A DNA stretch of 64,000 nt from SLID01 sp041667545 (lineage in GTDB: Bacteria > Omnitrophota > Gorgyraeia > Tantalellales > Tantalellaceae): assembly GCA_041667545.1 (NCBI GenBank), contig JBAYES010000002.1, positions 1 to 64,000 of the forward strand, read 5' to 3'. Below are positions 1-6,089 of this stretch, in pieces. Positions within the stretch are counted from its first letter, which is position 1; every line of letters begins with the position of its first letter. A model generated the notes under the pieces. That model made no database searches. It was not told where the DNA came from and worked only from the letters and a program-made list of their open reading frames with translations. A program made the translations under genes and the position numbers.

Positions 1-125
1 AGGTTGAAAACGGAATGGTCATAGTATAAAATTGATTTCAAATCGATTACAAGCATTTTTGGTTCAACATGTTATAATTAAAGAGATTGTAGCAAATATA
101 AAAAAAACAACGAGACAGCACTGAT

Positions 126-284
126 ATGAAACAAATATTAATGAAGGCAAGAGAAATTGGAGCTGATGCAATCATTGTTACGGGTAAATCTGGTTCTTAT
201 GGTGTAGGGGTGCCAATCGGGAATATTGCGTATGGGGTATCCGAAGGTTATGGAATTACTGCAATAGCTATCAAATACAAATGA
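126..284 (+). CDS. 52-residue hypothetical ORF, possible gene remnant
   Basis: An open frame of 52 codons with an Ala/Gly/Val-rich sequence (KAREIGADAIIV near the start, then a GVGVPIG segment). The KAREIGADAII stretch resembles the C-terminal part of small surface proteins and lipoproteins in which a helix ends in GADAI, but I cannot name the family. There is no convincing ribosome binding site, and the frame closes upstream at position 99. It may therefore be the 3' end of a longer gene broken before this window. It is followed by the first copy of the 32-bp repeat and a terminator, the same arrangement seen after the later gene pairs. Confidence 0.3.
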   Translation: MKQILMKAREIGADAIIVTGKSGSYGVGVPIGNIAYGVSEGYGITAIAIKYK

Positions 285-380
285 TTTGAACAAATTCGAA
301 ATAATTCCAGACGTTTTCGATAAAACCTCATTATTAAATAACTTACACAACAAAGACAGACATAATATAGCGAATCACCC

Positions 381-412
381 CCGTTATCAACATCGACCAG
401 CCCGGGGAGCCA
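381..412 (+). repeat. Cassette-boundary repeat, copy 1
   Basis: First of five copies of a repeat whose core is GTTATCAACATCGACCAG followed by CCCGGGGAGCCA. Other copies lie at 1386, 2011 (divergent), 2267 and 2480, all in the same orientation. In this copy CCCCG at the left can pair with CGGGG at the right. A terminator-like hairpin follows directly. Confidence 0.75.
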
Positions 413-423
413 TAGATTTGGCC

Positions 424-463
424 AAAAGACAGGATCTCGAAGAGATCCTGTCTTTTGTTCTTA
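424..463 (+). terminator. Intrinsic terminator inside a nested palindrome
   Basis: A 15-bp perfect stem (AAAAGACAGGATCTC at 424-438 with its complement at 442-456, three-base loop) ends in a T-rich stretch. It sits inside a second inverted repeat, ATAGATTTGGCC (412-423) with GGCCAAATCTAT (477-488). The A-rich 5' arm and T-rich 3' arm suggest a bidirectional terminator. Confidence 0.7.
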
Positions 464-488
464 TAGGTTCTCACGAGGCCAAATCTAT

Positions 489-533
489 CCCCCCTGGTTT
501 GATTAACGAGCGAAGCGAGTGAATCAAGGGGGG
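489..533. repeat. CCCCCC...GGGGGG hairpin element
   Basis: Six Cs (489-494) and six Gs (528-533) flank a weaker inner TTGATT/AATCAA pair and a loop containing GAGCGAAGCGAG. The loop resembles the GAGCGAAGCGA core of the MITE family elsewhere in the window. Probably a small palindromic repeat just ahead of the zeta-like gene. Confidence 0.5.
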
Positions 534-614
534 ATTTCTAAGGTCGGAAAGAGACGGGATTTTTCAATTCTGTCGCTTTCCGATTTTCTTCTTATGGGGT
601 ATAATGGACGTGTT

Positions 615-1202
615 ATGGAAAAGACGAGAAATGTATATATAATAGCGGGACCAAACGGTTCCGGAAAAACGACGTTTGCTAGAACATTTCTTCCGGAATA
701 TGCTAAATGCGACCGATTTATAAATGCTGATCTTATTGCCGCGGGACTGTCCCCGTTTTCACCTCAGCAGGTTGCTATTAAGGCCGGGAGACTTGTTTTG
801 GAGCAAATAAAGGAATACTCGAATAACGGCGTTGATTTTGCTTTTGAGACGACCATGTCCGGGGTGACTTATCTTAAATATTTCAAGATGCTGAAAGAAG
901 AAAAATATAAGATCCATATATACTTTCTATGGATACCCAGTTCACAGCTCGCGGCCGCGCGCGTTAGAGACCGTGTAGCGCAAGGCGGGCATAATGTACC
1001 GATCTCGGATATAAAACGCAGATTCGAGAGAAGCACAGAAAAATTTTTGAAAAATTATAGGCCAGTGGCAGATCAGTGGATGTTATTTAATAACGAGAAA
1101 TCTAAACCGAAACTTATTGCTAGAAAACAAAACGCTCATGTAGATGTGTTTGATAAAGATCTATTTTATAAGATCACCAAGAAAAGCGGAGTTAATTTAT
1201 GA
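615..1202 (+). CDS. Zeta-toxin-like P-loop kinase
   Basis: A 195-residue protein with Walker A motif GPNGSGKTT at about residues 11-19, within an N-terminal IIAGPNGSGKTTFA segment. This is the arrangement of the zeta toxin / AAA_33 family. Established zeta toxins phosphorylate UDP-N-acetylglucosamine and block cell-wall synthesis, but this short branch is not proven to share that substrate. A FETTMSG segment and an R-rich stretch (AAARVRDRV) fit the conserved core and lid. The ATG at 615 is preferred over upstream in-frame starts because the family N-terminus begins just before the P-loop; a TATAAT lies at 600-605. Its stop overlaps the next start by four bases (ATGA), as in toxin-antitoxin pairs. 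Confidence 0.75.
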   Translation: MEKTRNVYIIAGPNGSGKTTFARTFLPEYAKCDRFINADLIAAGLSPFSPQQVAIKAGRLVLEQIKEYSNNGVDFAFETTMSGVTYLKYFKMLKEEKYKIHIYFLWIPSSQLAAARVRDRVAQGGHNVPISDIKRRFERSTEKFLKNYRPVADQWMLFNNEKSKPKLIARKQNAHVDVFDKDLFYKITKKSGVNL

Positions 1203-1342
1203 AAAAACGAATGACACTTCAAGATAAAGCCGAAGTTGCGATAAGGAAAGCGGTTTCTCGAGTTGTAGCCCAGCATAAAAAAGATGGCCGCCCTCTCGTG
1301 GTGTGGGAAAACGGAAAAGTTAAGAAAATTATAGCCAGATAA
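1199..1342 (+). CDS. Small antitoxin-like partner of the zeta-like kinase
   Basis: A 47-residue basic protein (VAIRKAVSRVVAQHKK, then PLVVWENGKVKKI). It is translationally coupled to the kinase gene through an ATGA overlap. Short proteins ending in a 'WENGKV' segment commonly follow this type of zeta-like gene and are presumed antitoxins; that role is inferred from linkage. The predicted amphipathic helix in the first half and beta hairpin in the second are consistent with a small neutralising protein. Confidence 0.6.
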   Translation: MKKRMTLQDKAEVAIRKAVSRVVAQHKKDGRPLVVWENGKVKKIIAR

Positions 1343-1385
1343 AATGACCTGTTTGGGGTCACCATTATTTCTTTCTCTGATTTTT

Positions 1386-1415
1386 GTTATCAACATCGAC
1401 CAGTCCGGGGAGCCA
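1386..1415 (+). repeat. Cassette-boundary repeat, copy 2
   Basis: GTTATCAACATCGACCAG followed by TCCGGGGAGCCA, differing from copy 1 by one base in the core. It follows the zeta/antitoxin pair and is followed by a terminator. Downstream, GGCTCTTACAAACTTTTAG is shared with the sequence after copy 4, so the conserved unit extends beyond the core in these two copies. Confidence 0.75.
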
Positions 1416-1430
1416 GACTTATAGAAGGCT

Positions 1431-1472
1431 CTTACAAACTTTTAGACAAAGAGTTTGTAAGGGCTTTTTCTT
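1431..1472 (+). terminator. Intrinsic terminator after the zeta-like pair
   Basis: Ten-bp stem CTTACAAACT (1431-1440) with AGTTTGTAAG (1452-1461), then GGGCTTTTTCTTT. It closes the zeta/antitoxin transcription unit. Its 3' arm also supplies the -35 region of the promoter for the next gene. Confidence 0.75.
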
Positions 1473-1483
1473 TCTGGTATAAT
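1455..1483 (+). promoter_or_regulatory. Sigma-70-type promoter for the DUF4160/DUF2442 pair
   Basis: TTGTAA (1455-1460), 17-bp spacer, TATAAT (1478-1483). It lies 20 bp before the DUF4160 start and overlaps the preceding terminator stem, so the cassette seems to carry its own promoter. Confidence 0.55.
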
Positions 1484-1503
1484 TATTTTTAAGAGGGGAT
1501 TAT

Positions 1504-1755
1504 ATGCCAACAATTCTTGAGATAGCAGGGTGGAGATTATTTTTTTATTCGAATGAAATGAATGAACCTATGCACATTCATGCACGTAAAGCAGAGATGG
1601 AATGCAAATATTGGCTTGATGAGAAGATTTACGAAATAGTAGAAGCGTATTCTTACAGCTTAAAGGCGAAGGATAGGCGAGAAATAAGGCGTATCATTTT
1701 TAACCATTTCGATTACATCGTTGACAAATGGAATGAATTCCAAAGGAAAAAATAG
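1504..1755 (+). CDS. DUF4160 family protein
   Basis: An 83-residue protein with the N-terminal signature MPTILEIAGWRLFFYSNE, then EPMHIHARK and CKYWLDEK, which is the DUF4160 pattern. The family is nearly always paired with a DUF2442 gene, as here, and is widely suspected to be half of a toxin-antitoxin module; no biochemical activity is assigned. RBS AAGAGGGG lies before the ATG. The next gene starts two bases after this stop, so the pair is almost certainly co-transcribed. Confidence 0.75.
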   Translation: MPTILEIAGWRLFFYSNEMNEPMHIHARKAEMECKYWLDEKIYEIVEAYSYSLKAKDRREIRRIIFNHFDYIVDKWNEFQRKK

Positions 1756-1756
1756 C

Positions 1757-2008
1757 ATGGGAAAACTACATAATATAAAAAATCCCGCAATTGACGGAAG
1801 TTACCTAAAAATAGAAATTGATGGCGAATCAATAAAAACTGACTTAAAGAAACTTTCCAAACGACTCAGAAATGCTAAAAAAAGTGAATTAAAAAAGTTT
1901 GAAATTTCCCCGTCAGGATATGGGATACATTGGCCACTCATAGACGAAGATATTTCGATAGATGCTTTGCTTGGCATTAAACACGAAGTATCAGCTTTCA
2001 ATAAATAG
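1757..2008 (+). CDS. DUF2442 family protein, partner of DUF4160
   Basis: An 83-residue protein ending in the diagnostic DUF2442 segment GYGIHWPLIDEDISIDALLG. The ATG at 1757 is chosen over an upstream in-frame ATG (1721) because the upstream one overlaps the DUF4160 gene and adds unrelated residues. DUF2442 proteins are small, often described as putative antitoxins or DNA-binding partners; the role here is inferred from pairing alone. A divergent copy of the cassette repeat and a terminator follow. Confidence 0.75.
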   Translation: MGKLHNIKNPAIDGSYLKIEIDGESIKTDLKKLSKRLRNAKKSELKKFEISPSGYGIHWPLIDEDISIDALLGIKHEVSAFNK

Positions 2009-2010
2009 TC

Positions 2011-2037
2011 GCGAAACTCGTCCAGTACGGGAAGACA
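2011..2037 (+). repeat. Divergent cassette-boundary repeat, copy 5
   Basis: TCGTCCAGTACGGGAAGACA (2018-2037) matches the core TCGACCAGCCCGGGGAGCCA at 15 of 20 positions. It occupies the equivalent place just after a gene pair and just before a terminator, which is why I count it as a family member. Confidence 0.5.
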
Positions 2038-2044
2038 ATTTAAT

Positions 2045-2073
2045 AAAAAATCCCGCTTTTGGTCGGGTTTTTT
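2045..2073 (+). terminator. Intrinsic terminator after DUF2442
   Basis: AAAAAATCCCG (2045-2055) pairs with CGGGTTTTTT (2064-2073) around a CTTTTGGT loop. The A/T flanks make it potentially bidirectional. Confidence 0.75.
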
Positions 2074-2088
2074 ATTTCATAGAGCATA

Positions 2089-2140
2089 CCCACCGCGCCT
2101 CTGCCGAAAGGCACGCGAAATTCGGTGGGTTTTCTTTTTT
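2089..2140 (+). terminator. Second terminator-like hairpin
   Basis: CCCACCG (2089-2095) pairs with CGGTGGG (2123-2129), followed by TTTTCTTTTTT. It may belong to a lost gene or to a noncoding cassette. Between here and copy 3 of the repeat at 2267 I see no gene, only a 17-bp inverted repeat at 2145-2161 (TTGTGA, five bases, TCACAA). Confidence 0.6.
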
Positions 2141-2266
2141 ATAGTTGTGAGTGAATCACAATGCTCAAAACTTGTAACAGCAATGATGGTTAGTAAAAAT
2201 TAAGTACTGTGAAAAAGTGATCCGAGGGACACAATACTTGATCCATAGCTGTATTCAAGAATATCC

Positions 2267-2298
2267 CCGTTATCAACATCGACTAGCCCGGGGAGCCA
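2267..2298 (+). repeat. Cassette-boundary repeat, copy 3
   Basis: CCGTTATCAACATCGACTAG followed by CCCGGGGAGCCA, one core mismatch to copy 1. A terminator-like hairpin CAGAAC/GTTCTG (2313-2318 and 2332-2337) and a T-rich tail follow, as for copies 1 and 2. Confidence 0.75.
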
Positions 2299-2359
2299 AT
2301 TTGTAACATGGGCAGAACTTCACTTTCTGAGGTTCTGGCTTTGTTGTTTATATCACGAT

Positions 2360-2524
2360 ATGCCAAGAAAGAAGAAAAACGAATCAAAAAAGCTTGAGCC
2401 GGCTCAAAAATTAGCGGTTTTTAAGGGCAAACAAATACGCCGGATGATACATAATTACGCCATTATTTCCTCCTTTGATCCTTATCGTCAACATCGACCC
2501 GTCCCGGTGAGTCAATTTCGATAG
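2360..2524 (+). pseudogene. Truncated BRO-N / phage antirepressor-like fragment
   Basis: A 54-codon frame. Its first 32 residues end in LAVFKGKQIRRMIHN, which matches the start of the BRO-N antirepressor-like domain (pattern I-A-x-F-x-G-K-x-I-R-R, then H-N, normally followed by a WWF-type segment). After HN the frame runs into unrelated sequence and reads straight through repeat copy 4 (PYRQHRPVPVSQ), so the conserved domain is lost. The gene appears to have been cut off at, or fused to, the repeat. Family assignment comes from the N-terminal motif only. Confidence 0.5.
2480..2514 (+). repeat. Cassette-boundary repeat, copy 4
   Basis: A diverged copy with CGTCAACATCGACCCGTCCC and a final GGTGAGTCA. 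After it comes the same GGCTCTTACAAACTTTTAG stretch seen after copy 2, but here the hairpin partner is missing and the arsR promoter follows instead. It marks the right edge of the accessory region. Confidence 0.65.
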
Positions 2525-2563
2525 GGCTCTTACAAACTTTTAGCGTTCCAGGGGGATTTTTGC

Positions 2564-2592
2564 TTGACTAAATAGCCGAATGGCTATATAAT
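2564..2592 (+). promoter_or_regulatory. arsR promoter with internal operator palindrome
   Basis: TTGACT (2564-2569), exactly 17 bp, TATAAT (2587-2592): a strong housekeeping-type promoter. The spacer holds the inverted repeat ATAGCC-GAAT-GGCTAT (2572-2587), placed so that a bound ArsR dimer would block RNA polymerase. Autoregulation is inferred from that geometry. Confidence 0.75.
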
Positions 2593-2630
2593 TGATTTTA
2601 GATCGATAAGGAATGGGAGTGGAGGGGGAT

Positions 2631-2975
2631 ATGGACATAAAAGAGCTGGACGGCGCGATAAAGGCGTCCTCCGACACTAACAGGATACGCATACTTTGCA
2701 TGCTTCAGGCGAAGAAGATGTGTGTCTGCGAGATAGCTTTTGTTCTCGGCATTACACAGCCCAGTGTGTCGAGGCATCTTAAGAAACTCAGCAAGTCGGG
2801 TTTTATTGAAAAAGAAAATAAAAGTTTCTGGACGAATTACTACCTGTGTCCTAAGAACGGATATGCTAAGATCTTTCTCAGGGAACTTAAGATGTGGACC
2901 GCGCGGGATGCCGTTATTTTACGCGACAGAAAAAAAATGGCCAAGGCCGACAGGGAAAAGCTTTGCTGTTCGTAA
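2631..2975 (+). CDS. arsR: ArsR family metalloid-responsive repressor
   Basis: A 114-residue winged-helix repressor. The motif KMCVCEIAFVLGITQPSVSRHL contains CVC at the start of the alpha-3 region, the position of the ELCVCDL arsenite-binding motif in classical ArsR/SmtB repressors, and then the recognition helix (TQPSVSRHLKKL). The protein ends in a Cys-Cys pair that could add a ligand. The ATG at 2631 is chosen because GGAGGGGG lies just before it; the in-frame ATG at 2613 lacks such a site. Arsenite binding would release the repressor from the operator in its own promoter and induce the permease and ArsE/F/G-like genes downstream. Confidence 0.88.
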   Translation: MDIKELDGAIKASSDTNRIRILCMLQAKKMCVCEIAFVLGITQPSVSRHLKKLSKSGFIEKENKSFWTNYYLCPKNGYAKIFLRELKMWTARDAVILRDRKKMAKADREKLCCS

Positions 2976-3033
2976 TACGGCAAGTCCGTTTTTTGTCATG
3001 TACTTTTAATTTTGATCGTTCAATAGGAGAAAA

Positions 3034-4203
3034 ATGAAAGAGTCAAAGAAATTCCTGTTCATGACGGCGGCGTTTTTGGCCTGTTTTTATCTTCCGGTTG
3101 AAATGCTGCCCTTCAGAAATCCCGTATTCGAGGCCCTGGCTCTTGTGCGGTGGTACGCAAGAGAGCATGTTATATTGTGCCTTGTCCCGGCTTTTTTTAT
3201 AGCGGGGGCTATTTCTGTATTTGTGAGCCAGGCGTCGGTAATTAAATATTTCGGAGCTAAAGCGAATAAGTTTCTTGCTTACGGTGTGGCTTCGGTATCG
3301 GGAACGATACTCGCTGTATGTTCATGCACGGTACTTCCTCTTTTTTCAGGTATATACAAACGGGGCGCCGGGCTTGGCCCCGCTACGGCTTTTCTTTATT
3401 CCGGGCCGGCAATAAATGTTCTGGCCATCATAATGACGGCGCGTATACTTGGATGGGAGCTTGGGGTGGGAAGGGCCGTGGGCGCCATAATTTTCAGTAT
3501 CGTCATAGGGCTTCTGATGCACATTATCTTTATTAAGGAAGAAAAAGAGCGGCATGCGGAGGGGAGTCTGGTAATAGGAGAAGAAAAAGAAGAGAGGTCT
3601 CTTGTCAAGAACGGAGTATTCTTTGCTTCAATGGTGGCGTTCCTGGTGTTCGCTAATTGGTCCAGGCCGGAGGGACCGGCCGGTATATGGGCGGCTATCT
3701 ACTCGATAAAGTGGTATCTTTCGGCGGGGCTTCTTGTTTTGATAGGCATAATGCTGGTTCGCTGGTTCAATAAAGAAGAAAGAATTAACTGGATATCGGC
3801 GTCATGGACATTCGCCAAGCAGATAATGCCGCTTTTGCTTTTAGGGGTAATAGCCGCGGGGCTTTTGCTGGGAAGGCCGGGAGAAGAGGGGTTTATTCCG
3901 TCATGGATGATCGAAAGGGCCGTTGGCGGGAATTCTCTATTGTCCAATTTTTTCGCGTCCATTGTGGGGGCTTTTATGTATTTTGCCACGCTTACTGAGG
4001 TTCCGATACTGCAGGGGCTTATAGGTTCGGGGATGGGCAAGGGGCCCGCATTGGCTTTGCTTTTAGCGGGTCCGGCGCTTAGTTTGCCCAATATGCTTGT
4101 TATTAGAGGAGTTCTTGGAACCAGAAAGACAGTTGTTTATGTTGGGCTTGTAGTTGTTATGGCAACTTTGAGCGGTATATTTTTTGGTGCTCTGGTGAGA
4201 TAA
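3034..4203 (+). CDS. arsP: ArsP-type permease (DUF318 family)
   Basis: A 389-residue integral membrane protein with about eight to ten hydrophobic segments. The signature VCSCTVLPLFSGIYKRGAG, followed by GPATAFLYSGPAINVL, is typical of the ArsP_1/DUF318 permeases, with a second repeat near the C-terminus (TEVPILQGLIGSGMGKGPA). ArsP proteins export trivalent organoarsenicals; the Cys pair in CSC is part of the proposed substrate path. RBS AGGAG lies before the ATG. The gene follows arsR by 58 bp and is likely controlled by it. A MITE insertion begins directly after the stop codon, and the stop lies inside the duplicated target site. Confidence 0.85.
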   Translation: MKESKKFLFMTAAFLACFYLPVEMLPFRNPVFEALALVRWYAREHVILCLVPAFFIAGAISVFVSQASVIKYFGAKANKFLAYGVASVSGTILAVCSCTVLPLFSGIYKRGAGLGPATAFLYSGPAINVLAIIMTARILGWELGVGRAVGAIIFSIVIGLLMHIIFIKEEKERHAEGSLVIGEEKEERSLVKNGVFFASMVAFLVFANWSRPEGPAGIWAAIYSIKWYLSAGLLVLIGIMLVRWFNKEERINWISASWTFAKQIMPLLLLGVIAAGLLLGRPGEEGFIPSWMIERAVGGNSLLSNFFASIVGAFMYFATLTEVPILQGLIGSGMGKGPALALLLAGPALSLPNMLVIRGVLGTRKTVVYVGLVVVMATLSGIFFGALVR

Positions 4204-4204
4204 A

Positions 4205-4403
4205 TAGGGTTCTGCAAAATAGCAATTTCACGTCATTGCGAGGGAGCAAAGCGACCGAAGCAACCTTATAACTTATTGTGTTTATTGAGATTGCTTCGGC
4301 CTTCAACCATACTCAGGACGAAATCCTGAGCGAAGCGAAGGGCTTCGTCACTCACTTCGTTAGTTCCTCGCAAAGACGGTATAAAAGTCCATTTTTCAGA
4401 ATA
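4205..4403. mobile_element. MITE family 1, copy 1 (about 199 bp)
   Basis: Starts TAGGGTTCTGCAAAAT and ends with a decayed inverse of it. The target duplication CTGGTGAGATAAA is perfect at 4192-4204 and 4404-4416 (13 bp) and includes the arsP stop codon. The interior carries GAGGGAGC/GAAGCGACCGAAGCAA and a long-form insert with AGGACGAAATCCTGAGCGAA. No transposase is encoded. Confidence 0.85.
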
Positions 4404-4433
4404 CTGGTGAGATAAAAAGATTGGAGGGATAAA

Positions 4434-4667
4434 ATGAGGATCGAGATACTGGGAGCAGGTTGTCCGAAGTGTAAACAACTTACAGCTAATGTGGAAGAAG
4501 CGGTAAAAGAACTGAACATAGAGGCCGAGGTAGGAAAGGTGACCGACATAGACAAAATAACGGGATACGGCATAATGATGACGCCCGGCCTTGTTATCGA
4601 CGGATCTGTCGCCGCGTCCGGGAAAGTTTTGTCCAAGGAAGATGTCAAAAAACTGCTATCGAAATAA
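4434..4667 (+). CDS. Small thioredoxin-fold protein, ArsE-like
   Basis: A 77-residue protein with GAGCPKCKQL at residues 6-15, a CxxC redox motif, and a TPGLVIDG segment holding the cis-proline. This is the TM0996-type 'redox-active disulfide' thioredoxin family. In the arsenic context it corresponds to the small ArsE subunit described with ArsF and ArsG in Shewanella, where the pair reduces nitroaromatic arsenicals. Whether this protein reduces such compounds or simply passes electrons to the next protein is inference. Strong RBS GGAGGG. It is separated from arsP only by the MITE and is probably in the same operon. Confidence 0.75.
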   Translation: MRIEILGAGCPKCKQLTANVEEAVKELNIEAEVGKVTDIDKITGYGIMMTPGLVIDGSVAASGKVLSKEDVKKLLSK

Positions 4668-4679
4668 CCGGAGGTGGTC

Positions 4680-5105
4680 GTGAGAAGAATATTTTTTGTG
4701 GTTTTATCGCTTTCCATGTTACTATTCGCGGTCGTTTTACCTGCGAGCGCGGAAGACAGTGTGGCAAGCAAGGTCATTGTCTATTATTTTCGGGGCAGTT
4801 TCAGATGCTCTTCCTGCAGATATCTTGAAGAGATCTCAAAAGAAGGCGTTGAGAAGAACTTTACCGAAGAGCTTGCCTCGGGTGCAATTGAATTCAGGGA
4901 TATTAACATTGAAGAGAAGGGGAACGAGCATTTCGCAAAAGATTACGGGCTTTATACCAGGTCGCTTGTTTTGTCTATGGAGAAGAACGGACGGGAAGTT
5001 AAGTTCAAAAATCTTGATAAAATATGGGAATATGCCCGGGATCGGCAAAAATTTATGGATTATGTTTCCAATGAGATAAAAGGATTTCGGGAAGAGGACA
5101 TCTAA
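4680..5105 (+). CDS. Exported thioredoxin-like protein, ArsF-like
   Basis: About 141 residues with an N-terminal signal peptide (hydrophobic stretch, cleavage near ASA-ED) and then VIVYYFRGSFRCSSCRYLEE, a beta strand leading into a CSSC motif. The GTG at 4680 is preferred because GGAGG (4670-4674) is correctly spaced; an in-frame GTG at 4674 overlaps that site. The protein matches the family annotated as nitrophenyl compound nitroreductase subunit ArsF. It likely works outside the cytoplasmic membrane with the ArsE- and ArsG-like neighbours. Its stop overlaps the next start by one base. Confidence 0.72.
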   Translation: MRRIFFVVLSLSMLLFAVVLPASAEDSVASKVIVYYFRGSFRCSSCRYLEEISKEGVEKNFTEELASGAIEFRDINIEEKGNEHFAKDYGLYTRSLVLSMEKNGREVKFKNLDKIWEYARDRQKFMDYVSNEIKGFREEDI

Positions 5106-5791
5106 TGGAGATTATTGTGTCTTTTGGCACGGCTCTATGGCTCGGTATACTTACATCCATAAGTCCATGTCCGCTTGCCACCAATATCGCGGCGGTTTCT
5201 TTTCTTTCCAAAAGGATAGTGCATCCTTTTATGGTGTTTTTATCCGCATTGGCCTACACTCTCGGAAGAATGACAGTTTACATCGTGCTCGGATGGGTGA
5301 TAATAAATTCTCTTTTAAGCGTTCCGGAGGTGGCGAATTTTCTGCAGAAACATATGCTTGCGGCCTTGGGCCCGCTGCTTATAATTACCGGCGCATTTCT
5401 GCTGGAATTCATTACGCTAAAATTACCGGGGTTTACTTTGTCGCATGAACATCATAGTAGGCTTGTGGAATCGGGCGCGCCGGGCGCTTTTCTTCTTGGC
5501 ATAATTTTCGCCTTGGCGTTTTGTCCCATTTCAGCGGCGTTGTTTTTCGGGAGTCTTATTCCGATGGCTCTCAACGCGAGAGCCGGAGCTGTTTTGCCGG
5601 GTGTTTACGGCGTGGGTACCGCGCTTCCCGTTATGGGGTTTGCTGTGGCTATAGCCATGGGAGCCACGTCTCTGAGCCGCTGGTTCCATAAGATAACAAA
5701 GCTTGAATTTTATACGCGCCGGATAACCGGCTGGGTGTTCATCCTGGTCGGCTTATATTATGCGGGAAGGTATCTTTTTAAGCTTTATTAA
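5105..5791 (+). CDS. CcdA/DsbD-like membrane protein, ArsG-like permease
   Basis: A 228-residue protein with six or seven membrane segments. The first holds ISPCPLATNIA and a later one AFCPISAALFFGSL: paired Cys-Pro motifs as in CcdA/DsbD thiol-disulfide carriers. In arsenic operons this family is annotated as the ArsG permease for aromatic aminobenzyl arsenicals. Sequence alone cannot decide between electron carrier and exporter; the position after ArsE- and ArsF-like genes favours the ArsG naming. The start is translationally coupled to the previous gene. Confidence 0.72.
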   Translation: MEIIVSFGTALWLGILTSISPCPLATNIAAVSFLSKRIVHPFMVFLSALAYTLGRMTVYIVLGWVIINSLLSVPEVANFLQKHMLAALGPLLIITGAFLLEFITLKLPGFTLSHEHHSRLVESGAPGAFLLGIIFALAFCPISAALFFGSLIPMALNARAGAVLPGVYGVGTALPVMGFAVAIAMGATSLSRWFHKITKLEFYTRRITGWVFILVGLYYAGRYLFKLY

Positions 5792-5796
5792 CGGAT

Positions 5797-6010
5797 TGGT
5801 AGCATTTCACTTTTCCGTGGAAATGTAGCGTCCCCGTCGTCACAAACCCGCCGAAGGCGAGTGAAGGTAACATTTCAGTCTTCCGCAGTAACTCCGCGTT
5901 CCATCGCCCGTCGTTGCAAGGAACGAACGAAGTGAGTGACGACGCCCTTCGTCTCGTGGTTGTAGCTATGGCTCAGGATTTCGGCAGACTTGGCATAGGG
6001 CCGAAGCAAT
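5797..6010. repeat. Mixed fragment of MITE families 1 and 2
   Basis: Contains GGTAGCATTTCAC near 5797 and GGTAACATTTCAGT at 5866-5879, the terminal sequence of MITE family 2 (intact copy at 10362). It then holds GAACGAACGAAGTGAGTGACGA and a CTATGGCTCAGGATTTCGGCAG stretch shared with long copies of family 1. No clear target duplication. It fills the gap between the arsenic genes and the Rrf2 promoter. Confidence 0.6.
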
Positions 6011-6022
6011 CTCAAAAAAAAA

Positions 6023-6050
6023 TTGACATTTTCTAATTTTTAGCTATACT
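6023..6050 (+). promoter_or_regulatory. Promoter of the Rrf2 / cysteine gene cluster
   Basis: TTGACA (6023-6028), 16-bp spacer, TATACT (6045-6050), 40 bp before the GTG start of the Rrf2 gene. ACTTATCC and GGGAATAATG just after the -10 could form part of an operator, but I cannot define one. Confidence 0.7.
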
Positions 6051-6089
6051 CTACTTATCCAATGGGAATAATGTAAAAAGGAGAAAATT

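Noticed and set aside
381..412. 3' end of a tRNA gene (sequence ends in CCA)
   Set aside because: No T-arm (GGTTCRA) or acceptor partner is found upstream; the match is limited to a few bases.
286..522. 78-codon ORF
   Set aside because: It reads through the repeat and the terminator palindrome, and has no RBS or family signal.
2145..2161. Rex or CRP site (TTGTGA, 5 bases, TCACAA)
   Set aside because: The spacer is one base too short and no gene or promoter lies next to it.
381..2514. Integron attC sites
   Set aside because: The repeat does not carry the RYYYAAC / GTTRRRY core pair at its ends, and no integrase is visible. Cassette-like layout is kept as a separate hypothesis.
4206..4404. 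Tc1/mariner (IS630) type MITE from the TA at the ends
   Set aside because: Longer duplications of 10-13 bp are present outside the TA, so TA belongs to the element and the duplication fits another transposase class.
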